From Phoronis australis (taxonomy: Eukaryota > Phoronida > Phoronidae): a stretch of 64,000 nucleotides of DNA. A program made the translations under genes and the position numbers. Position 1 is the stretch's first letter; each line of letters begins with the position of its first letter. The DNA lies in the NCBI GenBank assembly GCA_002633005.1, contig NMRA01000745.1:99815-163814 (forward strand), read 5' to 3'. A model generated the notes under the pieces. That model did no database searches. It was not told the origin of the DNA and saw only the letters and a program-made list of their open reading frames with translations. Shown piece by piece: positions 34,211-46,600 of this stretch.

Positions 34211-34458
34211 TCTACATGTACAGTACGCCCCCCATACGCCACTGTTGGCTTATAGTTGGTCGTACCATATACACGTATCCTTAATATCACAAAATTGCAC
34301 ATCAGAATACAATAATGCAATGCTATTTTTTCAAATGACGAGATGCCTCATGTTTATGGTTTCAGTAACTCCCAAAGGTTCACACGTCCTGATAAAACGG
34401 AAACTATCACAATTCAGATATATTTGGTTCATATTTGCTACGACAGTTTGAATTTTAC

Positions 34459-34643
34459 CTAAATCCGAGGCCCATTTCACCTTTGTCTGAGCCTTACTGT
34501 ACAGAAACTGTGGATATCTGGGATCCCTGTTTTCCCAATCGCATGCACCTGCACTGTCAATCACTACGACCCATCCTTCGTCTGTGAGACAGCCGTTGTA
34601 AAGGGCAGTGACAAGAAATCGACGGTTGGTGGGACGCGAGCCA
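34459..34643 (-). CDS. Gene A exon 4
   Basis: 185-nt exon (minus): acceptor CTGTTTAAG, donor TTAG/GTAAAATTC. It encodes GSRPTNRRFLVTALYNGC, LTDEGWVVVIDSAGA, CDWENRDPRYPQFLYSK and KVKWASDL. Phase 2 in, phase 1 out, as in gene B. Confidence 0.85.
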
Positions 34644-37600
34644 CTTAAACAGAAAATGTAGCATTACTCATATTACTTCGTAACAACATTAAATCAAATG
34701 CACTACAAATATTTAATATGATTTTTTTGATTTTCTAAGAACGGAACGCAGACGCCAGAATGCATGGGAACAAACTTCTGAATAGACGTGTCCATCAATT
34801 ATAACATAGTCCATTATTTGAAATGCACGTGACCCGTGGGTTCACGGCCACGCAAGAGTAGTAACACAATGCACAACACACAGGAAGAGCCGCGCGATGA
34901 CAGCGCAAAATGTGATGGAAATCAAGGGATTAGACGCCGGATTCAGGTACGAAAAGTGGAGTCATTCTTAAGATTAATCATGATTTAAAGCTAATTTAGA
35001 AAAACAAGCAAAGGCGATTACGTGTTTCCTTTGTCTACTGCTGATTTTATTATCTGGGTCCATGACAAATAGGAGCTGGCATCAGGTGGTCTAAAGGGTA
35101 CTCGAAAATGGCAAAAGTTTTACTCTTTTGTAAGTTAGACAATTGAAAATATCTGGACCTTACAATTGGTCACTGGTTTGCGAGAAAAAATCAAGATGGC
35201 TGACAAAATGGCCGTCAAAATGGCTGCCAATTCACAAACCCAAATTTACCGCATTTACGTTCTGCAAACTTTGTTTGTAACCTGATACGCATTTAAACAA
35301 AAACATTTTACAATCTACAGTCAGGGTTAATGAGTTGAGTGTTTCTATAATTTGCTTTTAAGATTTAGATACTAAATGTAAATTTTAATCACATTTTAGA
35401 TTATATAACATAAAAGTTGGTGTGTTTTTCAGAAAAGGCTTTAGTTAAATTTTCATAATAAATTTCACAAACTCAATTATTTTTCTGTAAAATATATTCA
35501 TTTGAGGTATCAAAATTAATATTTGTTAGAAAAATATGTTATTCTGGTGGAGTTATTGGCTTATTCATTACATAAACCCTTAATAAAATTGGGCGGGAAG
35601 TGGCTTTTTTCCCTGTTACTTTTATTATTAGTTGTTTCCAAGCATCAATTTCGTCTGCTGCTGGCATGTATTGAGAATTTGGCTGCTGATTTCACCTGAA
35701 TTTGATGAAAAGGAAATAGGATTGTGTAACAAAAAGTTATTAATAAATTTATTAATTAAATTTTAATAGTTAGGACTCACAATTTATTTCATATGCATGG
35801 TTTTTATGAACATAGGTAACTGATTTTAGAGGATATTTAGTGCCAGCAAATAAAACAACAGTGATCTGCAGTCAATTGTTCTTATCCAGGCTTGGAAGAT
35901 TTCATACTGAGATGAGCTTTCTGGTATGTGTTGGATAAGTAATGTCAGGCACAGGGCTTCAAGAAGTTCTTGAGACGGTGCATGCATCAAACAGTGTGAT
36001 CCTTATGTTAAATGGAAAAAGTGTGGATAAAGCAGTGAGGGGGCATATGTTGGTAGACTCAGCACTGAATGTTATCATAAAAGCCAGAACATTCAACATC
36101 CCACTTCCAAATATTGACAGATCAAGTAACGCCAAACCAAAACCTATGAAAAAAGAAATTCAGGTTCTTCAGAAATTCCGGAATGTCACCAACACAGAAC
36201 ACACACATTCCATGCCAAGAGGTGGAGCAGTTCAATGCTTGTACACAAATTTTGGCTCGTCAGATTATAGAGACAGATTCTTCAGACATCCCAGACATCC
36301 CAACTGATCACATAACTAGATGTACATGTATACTCTGGGGCATGCCATGTCCAGCCAGTGTCTTCCGATTCTGAACCTTGGATTACAGTGGAATGCCCTC
36401 AAGAGAGTTCACTTCTGGCTTCCGACCTACTGCAATTGGTATATTCAAACACGACTGAATCAGAGTATACATGTAGGTCTTCAGAATTCGCAGTGACAGA
36501 GAATAGTTCGTCAGAAGAATCAATGGCCAATGATATTCTTCATGATGATTTGAGAGCTGGTCTGAAGCGGTATGATGATCTTATTGCTGGCATGACGTCT
36601 GTGTGCGACGATGTATGGTCGTCGGAGTGTCTTGTGGGTATCAATGATAAAAAATCGAAGCACATAAATCAGACTTGTCCCGGCAAAGTCGAATCATTAG
36701 TCTTTGGCTACAGTATATGAAGATGATTGACATCCTTAGACTTTTAAAAACCAGAAGTAACGTCAGATTGGGAGCTTCACTTAAAAGCAGTTTCTGAAAT
36801 GCTGTCTTATTTTGCAGCTGCTGGTCACAACTCTTATGCAAAATGATCATACATATACTTCCAGTAGACGTAGCAACTCAAAGACACCTGTCAAGACGTC
36901 TACGGCCAACACACCATAAGACAAAGTGGCAGATTCTGGGCAGGCTTGTTATAATGAGATATGATTTTGTAATTGAACAAACACTCATAAAAAGTATTAA
37001 AACAACAGGAGGATTAACTAGAGGTTGCAAAAAGGGAGATACACAGAGTGCACTGTGGCTGCTTTCCTTGCCGGCATGCTCAAGTATAAATGGCACCATG
37101 TAGACTGTGACAAACTTGAGTTGTGAAACAAGTCAGCAGCATAAAGAATGTACCCAGGCAAGACAGTCGCGTAACGAAAAAGACATCCACAGCCTTGTTG
37201 AATTCCTCCACAACAGTAACCCATTTTAAAGAAAAAAATTACAGAACATCGCCACTGGTGTGACTGCAGGCATATGCGTCAGTACCGAAAATTCCAGAGA
37301 AGTGGAGAAGGCGGTTCACTTGTCTATGGAGGGGTCAAATATGATAGACTTCACATTCAGAAAGAAAGACAAGGTTGTGGCAATGACAATTCAATCAATT
37401 CATGCTGCTAATAGTAATTTTTATACAAGTGGAGTCACCACTGCTATTTCAACGAATCCTGACACCTGCAAAAGACAACAATAAAAGTTCATCAAGCCTT
37501 TTGAAGTTTGAGCTGTGTGTTGGTTCCTCTACTCTTTTTTGATACATCTGGTCTTCCAAGAGTCGCTAAAAAATCAACATGATCTGATGCACTCTGGTCC

Positions 37601-40600
37601 AGTGGGGGACTACCTGAGGATTTCAATTTCCAGAAAACACGGTGATGCATGTAATCGACGATAGTTCTCTCCTTCACCGTATTCCATGGCCTAGAGTTGC
37701 AACGTTTCAGTTATTTGGTAGAGCTTATGTGGGTTACATCAGCAAGTGCACCCAGCCTGCTGTTGTTTTTGATGGTTACTGAGATGGACTATCATCTAAA
37801 GATGTCTCTCATGCTCCAAGACTGGGTGGGGTGGTTGGAACTGAAATTCACTTCAATGGTGACATGGTGATCTAAGTAAGAAAGGAACATTTTTGGCAAA
37901 GAGCAAAAACAAACAACGATTCATTCACTTCTTGTCAAGTTTGCTAGGAAATGCTGGTTGCACAGTGGTAAAAGCTGAAGGTGACGCAGACGTTTTAATT
38001 GTAGAAACAGCAATATAGAGAACGCAGCACAAGGTCCAACTACCCTTATTGCAGACGATACATATTTGTTGGTTCTTTTGCGTTACCATGCTACTTCACA
38101 ACAAATTCCAATGTTCATGAAATTTGACAAGAGGCACCAAAGCAAGAGGAGAGTCTCTTGGTACCGAAACTTGCGCAGTTTTGCCATTTGCGCATGCAAT
38201 AGGTCGTTGCAACACAACATTACAGCTGTTCGGTATTAGCAAAGGCTCTCCCATTCAAGAAACTGCGTGATCGAGAATTCTACAAAAACTCTAGTGAGAG
38301 TATTCACTAAACACATGCAGCTGAAGCAAGACATATTTGAAGCTGGTAAGAGTTGTATCTGTGCTTCATGGCGGTACTGGCTCGGGAAATTTGGATGACT
38401 TGCGATACAAGCGATTTGTGGGTGAGGTGTCAGACTAGCTACAGTCCAAATGTAGTCATTATCACCAACTTTCTTCAGTAGCTAAATTCCATGCTGCCGG
38501 GACATATTATCAAAAGCAAGAGCAGTCAAGTTTCCGTGGCAGTGGCCTAGACTCGCTGTGTTGGGGATGGATGCTGGAAGGTGGAAAATTCATTCCCACG
38601 ATGAAGGACCAGTCCGTAGCACCAGAGAACCTGCTGAAAGTTGTGAGATGCTCGTGTAAGACCAACTGCAGTTCCAAGAGATGTACTTGCAAGAAGTTAA
38701 GATTGCCGTACTGGGTTGCATGTGGAGAATGTCGTGGTTTTAGCTGCAGAAATTCATTCTCAGTTGACAGAGATTAGTTGAGTAAATACTGGTTGATTGT
38801 GTATAGATTCACTAGCATTTACAACTAACTGGAAGTGACACAGACAGTGTGGATAGTAGATCACTGAATTAATTGCAGAGAGTTATTTTCAATACAGCCC
38901 ATTTTTTCAGGAGGAGAATGATCCTTCAGTCCAGGCAAAAATGATGCTTTTGACCCAAAAAAGTTATTCGTTAAACCATCTTGAAAATGGTAGACGTAAT
39001 CATCAAGACCCAGACAAAAATTATTGTAATGGACATGCTGACCTAAAAAACTCAGGATAAGGCGTGTCTCTGGAATCTGAAGTTCGTACACGAAGCAAGG
39101 ATGTGGTGGCCATCTTAGAAAATGTGGAAATAATCATTAGAGCCAAACGCAATGAGTCTAAATGGATTAGTCGACCAAGAAAACCTATGATACATGTACA
39201 ATGTTTGAAACAGGACGCTCTTCTGTTTGTGCAAAGTTGTGCGCCTGATTCGAAGTAGTTTTGGAGGCCATCTTGGAGAATGGCTGATGATGTCACCACA
39301 GCCATGTAAAACTTTTCCAATGGATTTGTTGACCCACAAAAGATAGGTAAACCTTTTTGAATTTTCACTCTATCACTTTCCACTCTCAAGTTATAATGAT
39401 CATCTGCTAATCTGGCGGCCATTTTATCCGCCAGCTTGGAAATGGTGGAAGTAATCAAATGCAAAAACTCTCAATGGATTAGGCGACCCAAAAAACCTAT
39501 AATGCGACGTTTGAAGCAAGAAGACACACTAATCTGTTCGTCCGAAGTAGTGCGACTCAAGTAGATTTGGCGGCCATCTTGGAAAATGGCGGACGGTGTC
39601 ACCACAGCCATGCAAAACCATTTCCAATGGATTTGTTGACCCACAAAACATAGCTAAACCTTTTTGAATTTTTACTCTATCACATTCCACTCTTGAGTTA
39701 TAGTGAGCATCAGAAAATCTGGCGGCCATTTTGTCCGCCATCTTGAAAAACCAACTTCCGCCACTCCGATTCCGGTAGACTTTTTTCCCACTAAGGGGTG
39801 AGAAAGGATACGATTTATGCAATAAAACCTTCTGTTGCAATTTTTCCGGGTTATCCGTAGAATGACTGGACTATATCCAAATTCATGTCGTGTCAGCCCG
39901 TGTCGTTCCTTTAGAGGATGCATACCAAAAGTACAGCCCAAAAGAGTGTTTTTTCACAGAAAAAAATACTCTCCAAAATGGTGCCATTTTCGACAGAACT
40001 ATATCTAAAGTGTCTTTCCTGAATTTCTGGAACACAACTGTGTGAAAATGTGAATTTTTACACAAATTAATCTCTAAATGTGTCACTGTTTTGTTCGAGC
40101 CTACTCTCTAAACAGGTAGGTATTCAAAATTTTCGGGCGGCACTCCTCGTCTAAAAATACTCCAGTACCCCCGGCGCGTTAGATACCACTTGCTCGTGAT
40201 CTTGGTCATTTTCTTCGCAATATGACGTGGGTTTCGTAAAATGTAACAATGGTACATTTCTCGCATGTGCGTTCGACGTAAAATGTAACAACTACGTAAA
40301 ATGGAGAGGCTTAGGAACGTAAAATGTAACAATGACGTAAAATGTAATGAAATTGTTACATTTTACGGCGTATCACCGCACATCTTTTTCGGTGAGGAAT
40401 CTAGTTTTGGAACCTTGTCAGTCTAAGTGAAAGGTCTCTTGATTTCCGCCTAGCTTGTAATATCTTTGCATCTCCCGGGAATATAAGACTAAACCAACGC
40501 TTTTTCTGTTCTTCTGTGCAGCGAGAGCTCAAAAGATATCAAAGACCTCGAAAGAAATGTCAATCCCAACTAAACCTCGCTCAGTGGAAAATTTCATCAA

Positions 40601-43600
40601 TATTACTCACGGTCCCAGATCGAATATGTAGACATCACTCAAGTCAGTAAAGGGATTGTTGGTGAGTTTAAATGTGCTGAACCAGTCCATTTTGTTAGAA
40701 TGTTCGCCCTGGAATTCCATAGTAAAAACTTCTTTCCCTTCGTTGAAAAAAGAAAATTTAACCTGAAATGGAAAGATTACTCACCAATTTTACGTAAAAG
40801 CACCAACATATTGTAAGGCTATTTCACTGTTATCTGCAACATTAAGAGCGTAACATTTTTGTGGGCCTGCTTCGTAGAAGGTAATTAAAAAGTAACGATT
40901 CGCGAATATATCCTCACGGATATGATTTGGAAAATTCTAAATATTTACCCGGTTAAAACCCATCCTCACTCAACCATTTTAAAAGTCAAAAATGTATGAT
41001 AACTGAGCACAAACTTAAAGCAGCATTTCGTTATCTTTAGATGGCTAAAAACAAAAGTCTATTATCCCTTTTACTCTCAGGGGATCGGACTCATAGTATC
41101 CCTACCCGTGACAGGAATCTATTTTCTGTTACCAATCAGCACATCCAAAGCATCGATCAGCGACTCCAAATTCCCATTACAGATTATTGAGGTTAAACAT
41201 TCCAATTCACAAATGGCAGCAGTTCGAGATCTTATAAGCTTGAGAGTATTTTTAAACCCAAAACGCTCTGATTAAAGGAGAATGCCACCTGATTTTAATA
41301 GTCTTTTTTACCTTCCTAATCGGTCTATATCCACATCGCCTCTTATACACTCGACCTTACCTTGCCGAGAGGTGTCGCGTTAACCTGTGAGGAAGGTGAG
41401 AAACGACGCAGCGACGTCAGTGGTCCGTCGGCAGAGTGAATGCCGCCATATTGCGGTGCATCGTTCCCGCTTGTCTGAACTACAAAGCTGCGACGAAAGC
41501 GGGTATATCGTTTTTTGACTTGCTCGTGAACCCGAAATGCTTAGGAAGTGAGTCGCGGTAGTGAAGATTGAAAGGTACGCTGTTGATAGCAAGTATGAGG
41601 CCCTGAAACATCCCCTTGTCTGGGGCCGGCATTTGGTCGACAGTGGTTTCCCTGACGAATTCCGGCTTACTAAAGAATTATCCATACGTTCCGTTGCCTG
41701 TGCTTGTTCACGGCGCCTCTCTAGTATTTCTTGATCAGTTCCGGTTCGAACTTATATCCTATGAAACCTAACTATCCGATCCGGCCGTGAAATCTTCGTC
41801 GGATGAGCTCTTGACTAACTCGGGATTGGCGCCGGGCGAGTTGTCATGTAGACCAATGCTTATAAAAAACTGAAACAATGTATGCCTCCTTAGATACAAG
41901 CTGTAATGCCTTTGCAGTATTCGCGAGTGCAAATGGTGAGAAGCCAGCAATGAGTAAGCCACTGCGTTACTGGCTTTTGATGTCGGCAATAAAGATAATT
42001 GACCGGGCACCGAGGTCGTGAGAGCGCATGCTTGCTGACAGAAAGCTGTTGTGAAACTATTATTCGATTTTATACGCTATGGTCACAAGTTAGAGGAATC
42101 TTTATTGAGAAATACAAATACAATATTCAAATCGTTGTTACAGTACAACCTTGGCCCTGACGGTCTGTGGAATGGGAGCCCGACTTCGCGGCCCCCGAAG
42201 TAGATTTTCAGTTTCGTGGCTAACTCACATAAATAATTACGTGAACATTATTTTTTGGCTCACTATTATAGTCTTTTCGTTACTGCAGGTTTAGTTTCTG
42301 TTGCATCGTTAGTTAGTCTAATAAAACAAGTATTAAATCATGAACTAACGTATATTGTGTATGTCAGACGATCGACGTACCGGAAGTGACTCCTTACATT
42401 TATACTACTCGAATGTAACAACAGTACAGTTTCCAACTCAAGCTGGTTTATGTTCGTGCCAGTCCCGGCGGCTGCGACGAACCTGATCGGGTTCCGAGCG
42501 ATGGGCCTGATCGGGTTCCCAGCCACTGGCCTGGATAACAAGCGTTTTGTGTGGTTAGAAGTAGAAAAATCACAAGTCTAAGCAACACAGATCTAGGTTC
42601 TCCTGTCCGTATTTCACTGAAGAGTACTTAAAATTTATCTCCGAACAGACCCCAAACTCCTGCTACAGACCTTGGTTGGCCTGCCGAACTTTATAGGCTA
42701 CAGGGGTGTGTCCGAATACCAATAAATCTGTAACAGCGAAATAAAACAGCACGTTTTTATAAGAACTCGGTGTATTTTTAAGGGTTTTCCATCGACGTTT
42801 GATGATTTATTGGTGTTAAGTATCAGTCCACGAATCCATCGACCACAGTACAGCCAACAAGCGGCTAGGTGGGGGGTCAGCCAATCAGATCCATGTTTAG
42901 TCTGATAAATCACATTAGAGATGAGAGAAATTGGGTGAAGTATGACACCACAAAGTTTGGTGGTTTAGGAGATACAAGGGAAGTGTTCTGGGGGGCAAAA
43001 TGAGGCAAGTTCTTGGTGTGGAATGAGTCATTTTTGACCAAATTTTCTACTCCAGTTTCTGCTTCTAACAGAATCGTTTCTGAACAATTTTGATATCACA
43101 TGATTGTTTCATGACCAATGTAAGTAAAAACGGCACCGACACTGCAATATCGGTTACCATGGTAACACTGGAACTGTTTCCGTGGAGGTACGTTTCCGTC
43201 TTGTGAAAAACCAGCAGTAAGCTGTACCCTTATAGCGAAGCTGCCCCCGCTAAAAATAATAACATGGACTTGTAGAAGACTCCATTTCCTAGAAATTAAT
43301 ACAATAAAAACTTTGTCAGCCCTTCAGGCAGGCTTGGTAATAGGTGTCTGAATTTCACTATTTTCAGACTGCGTATGTGTATTTGTCATGTTAAACCAGT
43401 CACTAGTTGTGCGCCGTTTCTACGCATTAATATGCCGTGGTATAATAGAAGAATTAAAACAATTCGTTTGCTTAAATGTTTTTAATTAATTTTAAAGACA
43501 CTAGCATTTCCCAATAAAATATGAAATTGTACTAAATTTGTTCATCCAATTCGTCTGAATACCAAACTAAAGCTTACAATGCGTTAGTTGAATGATAGCT

Positions 43601-46600
43601 GACCTACAGTGCGGGTTTGCGAATTTATCTATTTATCTGGCACTGCCAGTCGCATCAAATGTGGTATTTCTACAAATTGCGGAGAGAAACAACTTTGGAA
43701 ACTCTAGGGAAATGCAGAAAGTATAGAGCGAGACATTTGAGCACCTTATAAGAGTACGTGGAGCTGATGTGGAGATGGAACGTGTCCTCCTGAGTACTCT
43801 GTCTCAGTGTCTGCCTCGGAAGCACTGTGTGCAGCAGGAGCTACATAATCTACCGTATTAGGTTCACTTGCCTGAATCATCGTACAACAATCGAGATATA
43901 TTGGCGCTTAGAACATCCACTGCACACTTGAGGAGAAATCTGATAGAGGTCTGAAAAATAACCAAAGACGTTAAGTCAAGGTTCAACGTCCTGCTCCATG
44001 TGAGCTCAGGTAGGAATCACTAAACTCCAGGGTCTGACCCTGAGGAATAATTTTAGAAGCACGTCATTCATGCAAAAATGCTTTTATTGACACACTGTGA
44101 TTGCTTATAACTTGGGCCTTGTTGCTTAATCAAATCTTTTTCAAGTGTGTTCTTGATGTTTATGCAACTACATGTATACATTGGCATAGAAAATAGGTAG
44201 TCATCATAACTTTTCATAAAAATCCACCAATGTGTAACATGACTTCTGCCCATGAACTACTTTTAGAGACTAGGGAGTATGTTTTGTCTACCAATGATTT
44301 TCTGCGATTATGAAGTTTATTAATTAAACATGCTAAAGCCGTCAAAAATATTGGTGCCTTCACTTTAGCTGGATATTCATATTTTGTGAGCCGAAATGGC
44401 CACATTAAATTTAATATGTTTAATTTTTCATTAATACAATTTTAAGAATCAGGAAAGGCTTATGCTGAAGAAGTGGCTTCTGCTGAAGTTGGAGACTTGC
44501 CGATTATTAGTAAAGTTTGGGTATGGAAAAGTTCACAACCAGCAAGAAGGTACCCTTCTGGACAACTAAGTGAGGGGGCTAGAGAGAGGCCGAAAACTCT
44601 ACTCCCAGAAGATATGTCAAAGAGAATTTGTAGCTTGAGGAACGAGTTGGGGAAAAAGTATTTGCCAAAGATTACTGGCTTATACCACAGCAGGTCCAAA
44701 GTAATTTGTTCAGATAGGCCACTTTCAGCAAATGTGGGAAACTGGGACAGAGGAAGTGGAGTATGCATAGAAAGAGGCAATCTGCGATTGTAAAGGATGT
44801 AGCATTGTAAAAATTCAAAGGGAGGAAACAGTACAGTGGCTGGACCTGTAAATACTCTGGCTGATCTGCTAAATCCATTGGGGGCATTGTTGTATCAGCA
44901 CAGCTGTGTAGGGAAGTAGGCTTGTGTGTTGTTGCAAGCTTTGCTTGCACCAGAGCTGCTTGTGTGAACAGCACAAATCTAAAATTTACCTAGTTTAGGA
45001 CTGAATTTTTGTCCAGGCACGGATTATGGTCCTGGGCCACATGGTAATGGTACATTGTTCATTTGTTTAGCCACTGGATTTTTTGGTCTGACAGGATTTC
45101 TCAGTGTTGCCATCACTTTTAGATGATTTCTGACCACTGTACTATTCCTTTTCCTTGAAGATGAATAATTGATCTGAATTTATGTTTCCGCATTTTAGTT
45201 ACCGTTATAGATTTTTGTTTGTAAATGGGTATATATTACTGAAATTTGAGACCCTGTTGCAGTTAGGCTGGTTTTGTTAACTTATCTTTCTGCCTGGGTT
45301 GTAAACCCATATTCTGTCCAGGAGGTGATAAGTTTTGATTTAGACCATTTACCTCTATAAACTTTTGCTCAGTTTGTTCCTTATCCAGATGGGAAGTGAT
45401 TTCTGGAATTGTAGCGAATTGACAGTTTGCTATTCCTTGAGACCATGCTGTGTGTATAAAATCGCACACTATTAGTCTGGTCTCTAGCAATTTCATTTTG
45501 CCAGATCTTTCAAAGTTCTGAAATTGCTCAAAAATTACCTGGAAGTAATACCTATTTCGTGATGGTAAAATAACTAAAACAAAAGTTGTTTTATGTGATT
45601 TTAGGGGAGTTTATGTCCACTTCAAATGATTTTTGTTGCAGTACTGAAAAGTATTGGCACATTAGCTCTGGTGGCTCCTTGTTTTTTTTTTTGGCGAATT
45701 GACCATTTTATGGTTCCCATGGGTAATTTTGTTACTGGTCTAGTATGTATGTACAAGTGTAATCGTAGAGCAATTGTAATGCAAATCATGTTGCAAAAGT
45801 ATTTTTATGACCATTTCATTGTAAAATGCTGCCTAATTGGAAGCGACAAGCCAATTTTTCATTTTGTGGTGGTTAGTTTTGATAAGAACATTGAGGTGGT
45901 AAATACAGCTACCTCGAGTTTGCGAAGATGAGATTTCCAGTGTTGTCAGCGATATTGCGAAATCACTTTTTCGCAGTGAGACTACATCACCTTAAATGCA
46001 ATTCCCTGGCTTTATGAGCTTTGTGTGTTTGACTCTGTCCTGTAGCAATTAGAGTGTTGAAAAGATCTAGAAGGCAATTTTTTATTAGAGTCATAACATT
46101 TTCACTTTTGACTGTACAGTTATCTTTGCATTGTATTACAAAAACATATTTTGTAGTACACAAGTCTCTGGTTGGTATTTTATATTTTTTTCACAAGGAA
46201 TATTTTCAACTTAGATGAGTTGTCTGTGAGGTAGACAATTTTCAAATAAGACAATGAATGAAATTGTCAAACATTGTTTTATTTTTTAGATGTGTGATCT
46301 TTTAATAAGTGATTACTTTTAAAAAACCTGTGCAGAATTTGATTTTTACTCTTCATTTGAAGGAGAATAAATCCATAAACCTGCATTGTCTAGAAATTTT
46401 ACTCAAACTACATATTACAGGGTTGGGGATTGGAATCTTAATACAACAGAGTCTGAACCCGTGCCATGAGCAATACAACACAATACACGGATATAAAAAT
46501 TTGGTGTTTAGGTTCCACGGAAAGGATTCGTGTGCGCAGCAATAGTTACTAAGGTGCGTGGTCATTGTTTGTGGATACTTTGGGATTCCTCTTCTGTGGT

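Noticed and set aside
40223-40375. CRISPR-like array of regularly spaced repeats
   Set aside because: The repeated word is only 12-13 bp, spacing is irregular, one copy is inverted, and the surroundings are eukaryotic transposon sequence.
41768-42010. 80-codon minus-strand frame in the THAP element (SPGANPELVKSSSDEDF)
   Set aside because: Part of the frame resembles protein sequence, and a similar run occurs in copy iii, but stops and frame changes break it in the other copies and no domain is recognised.
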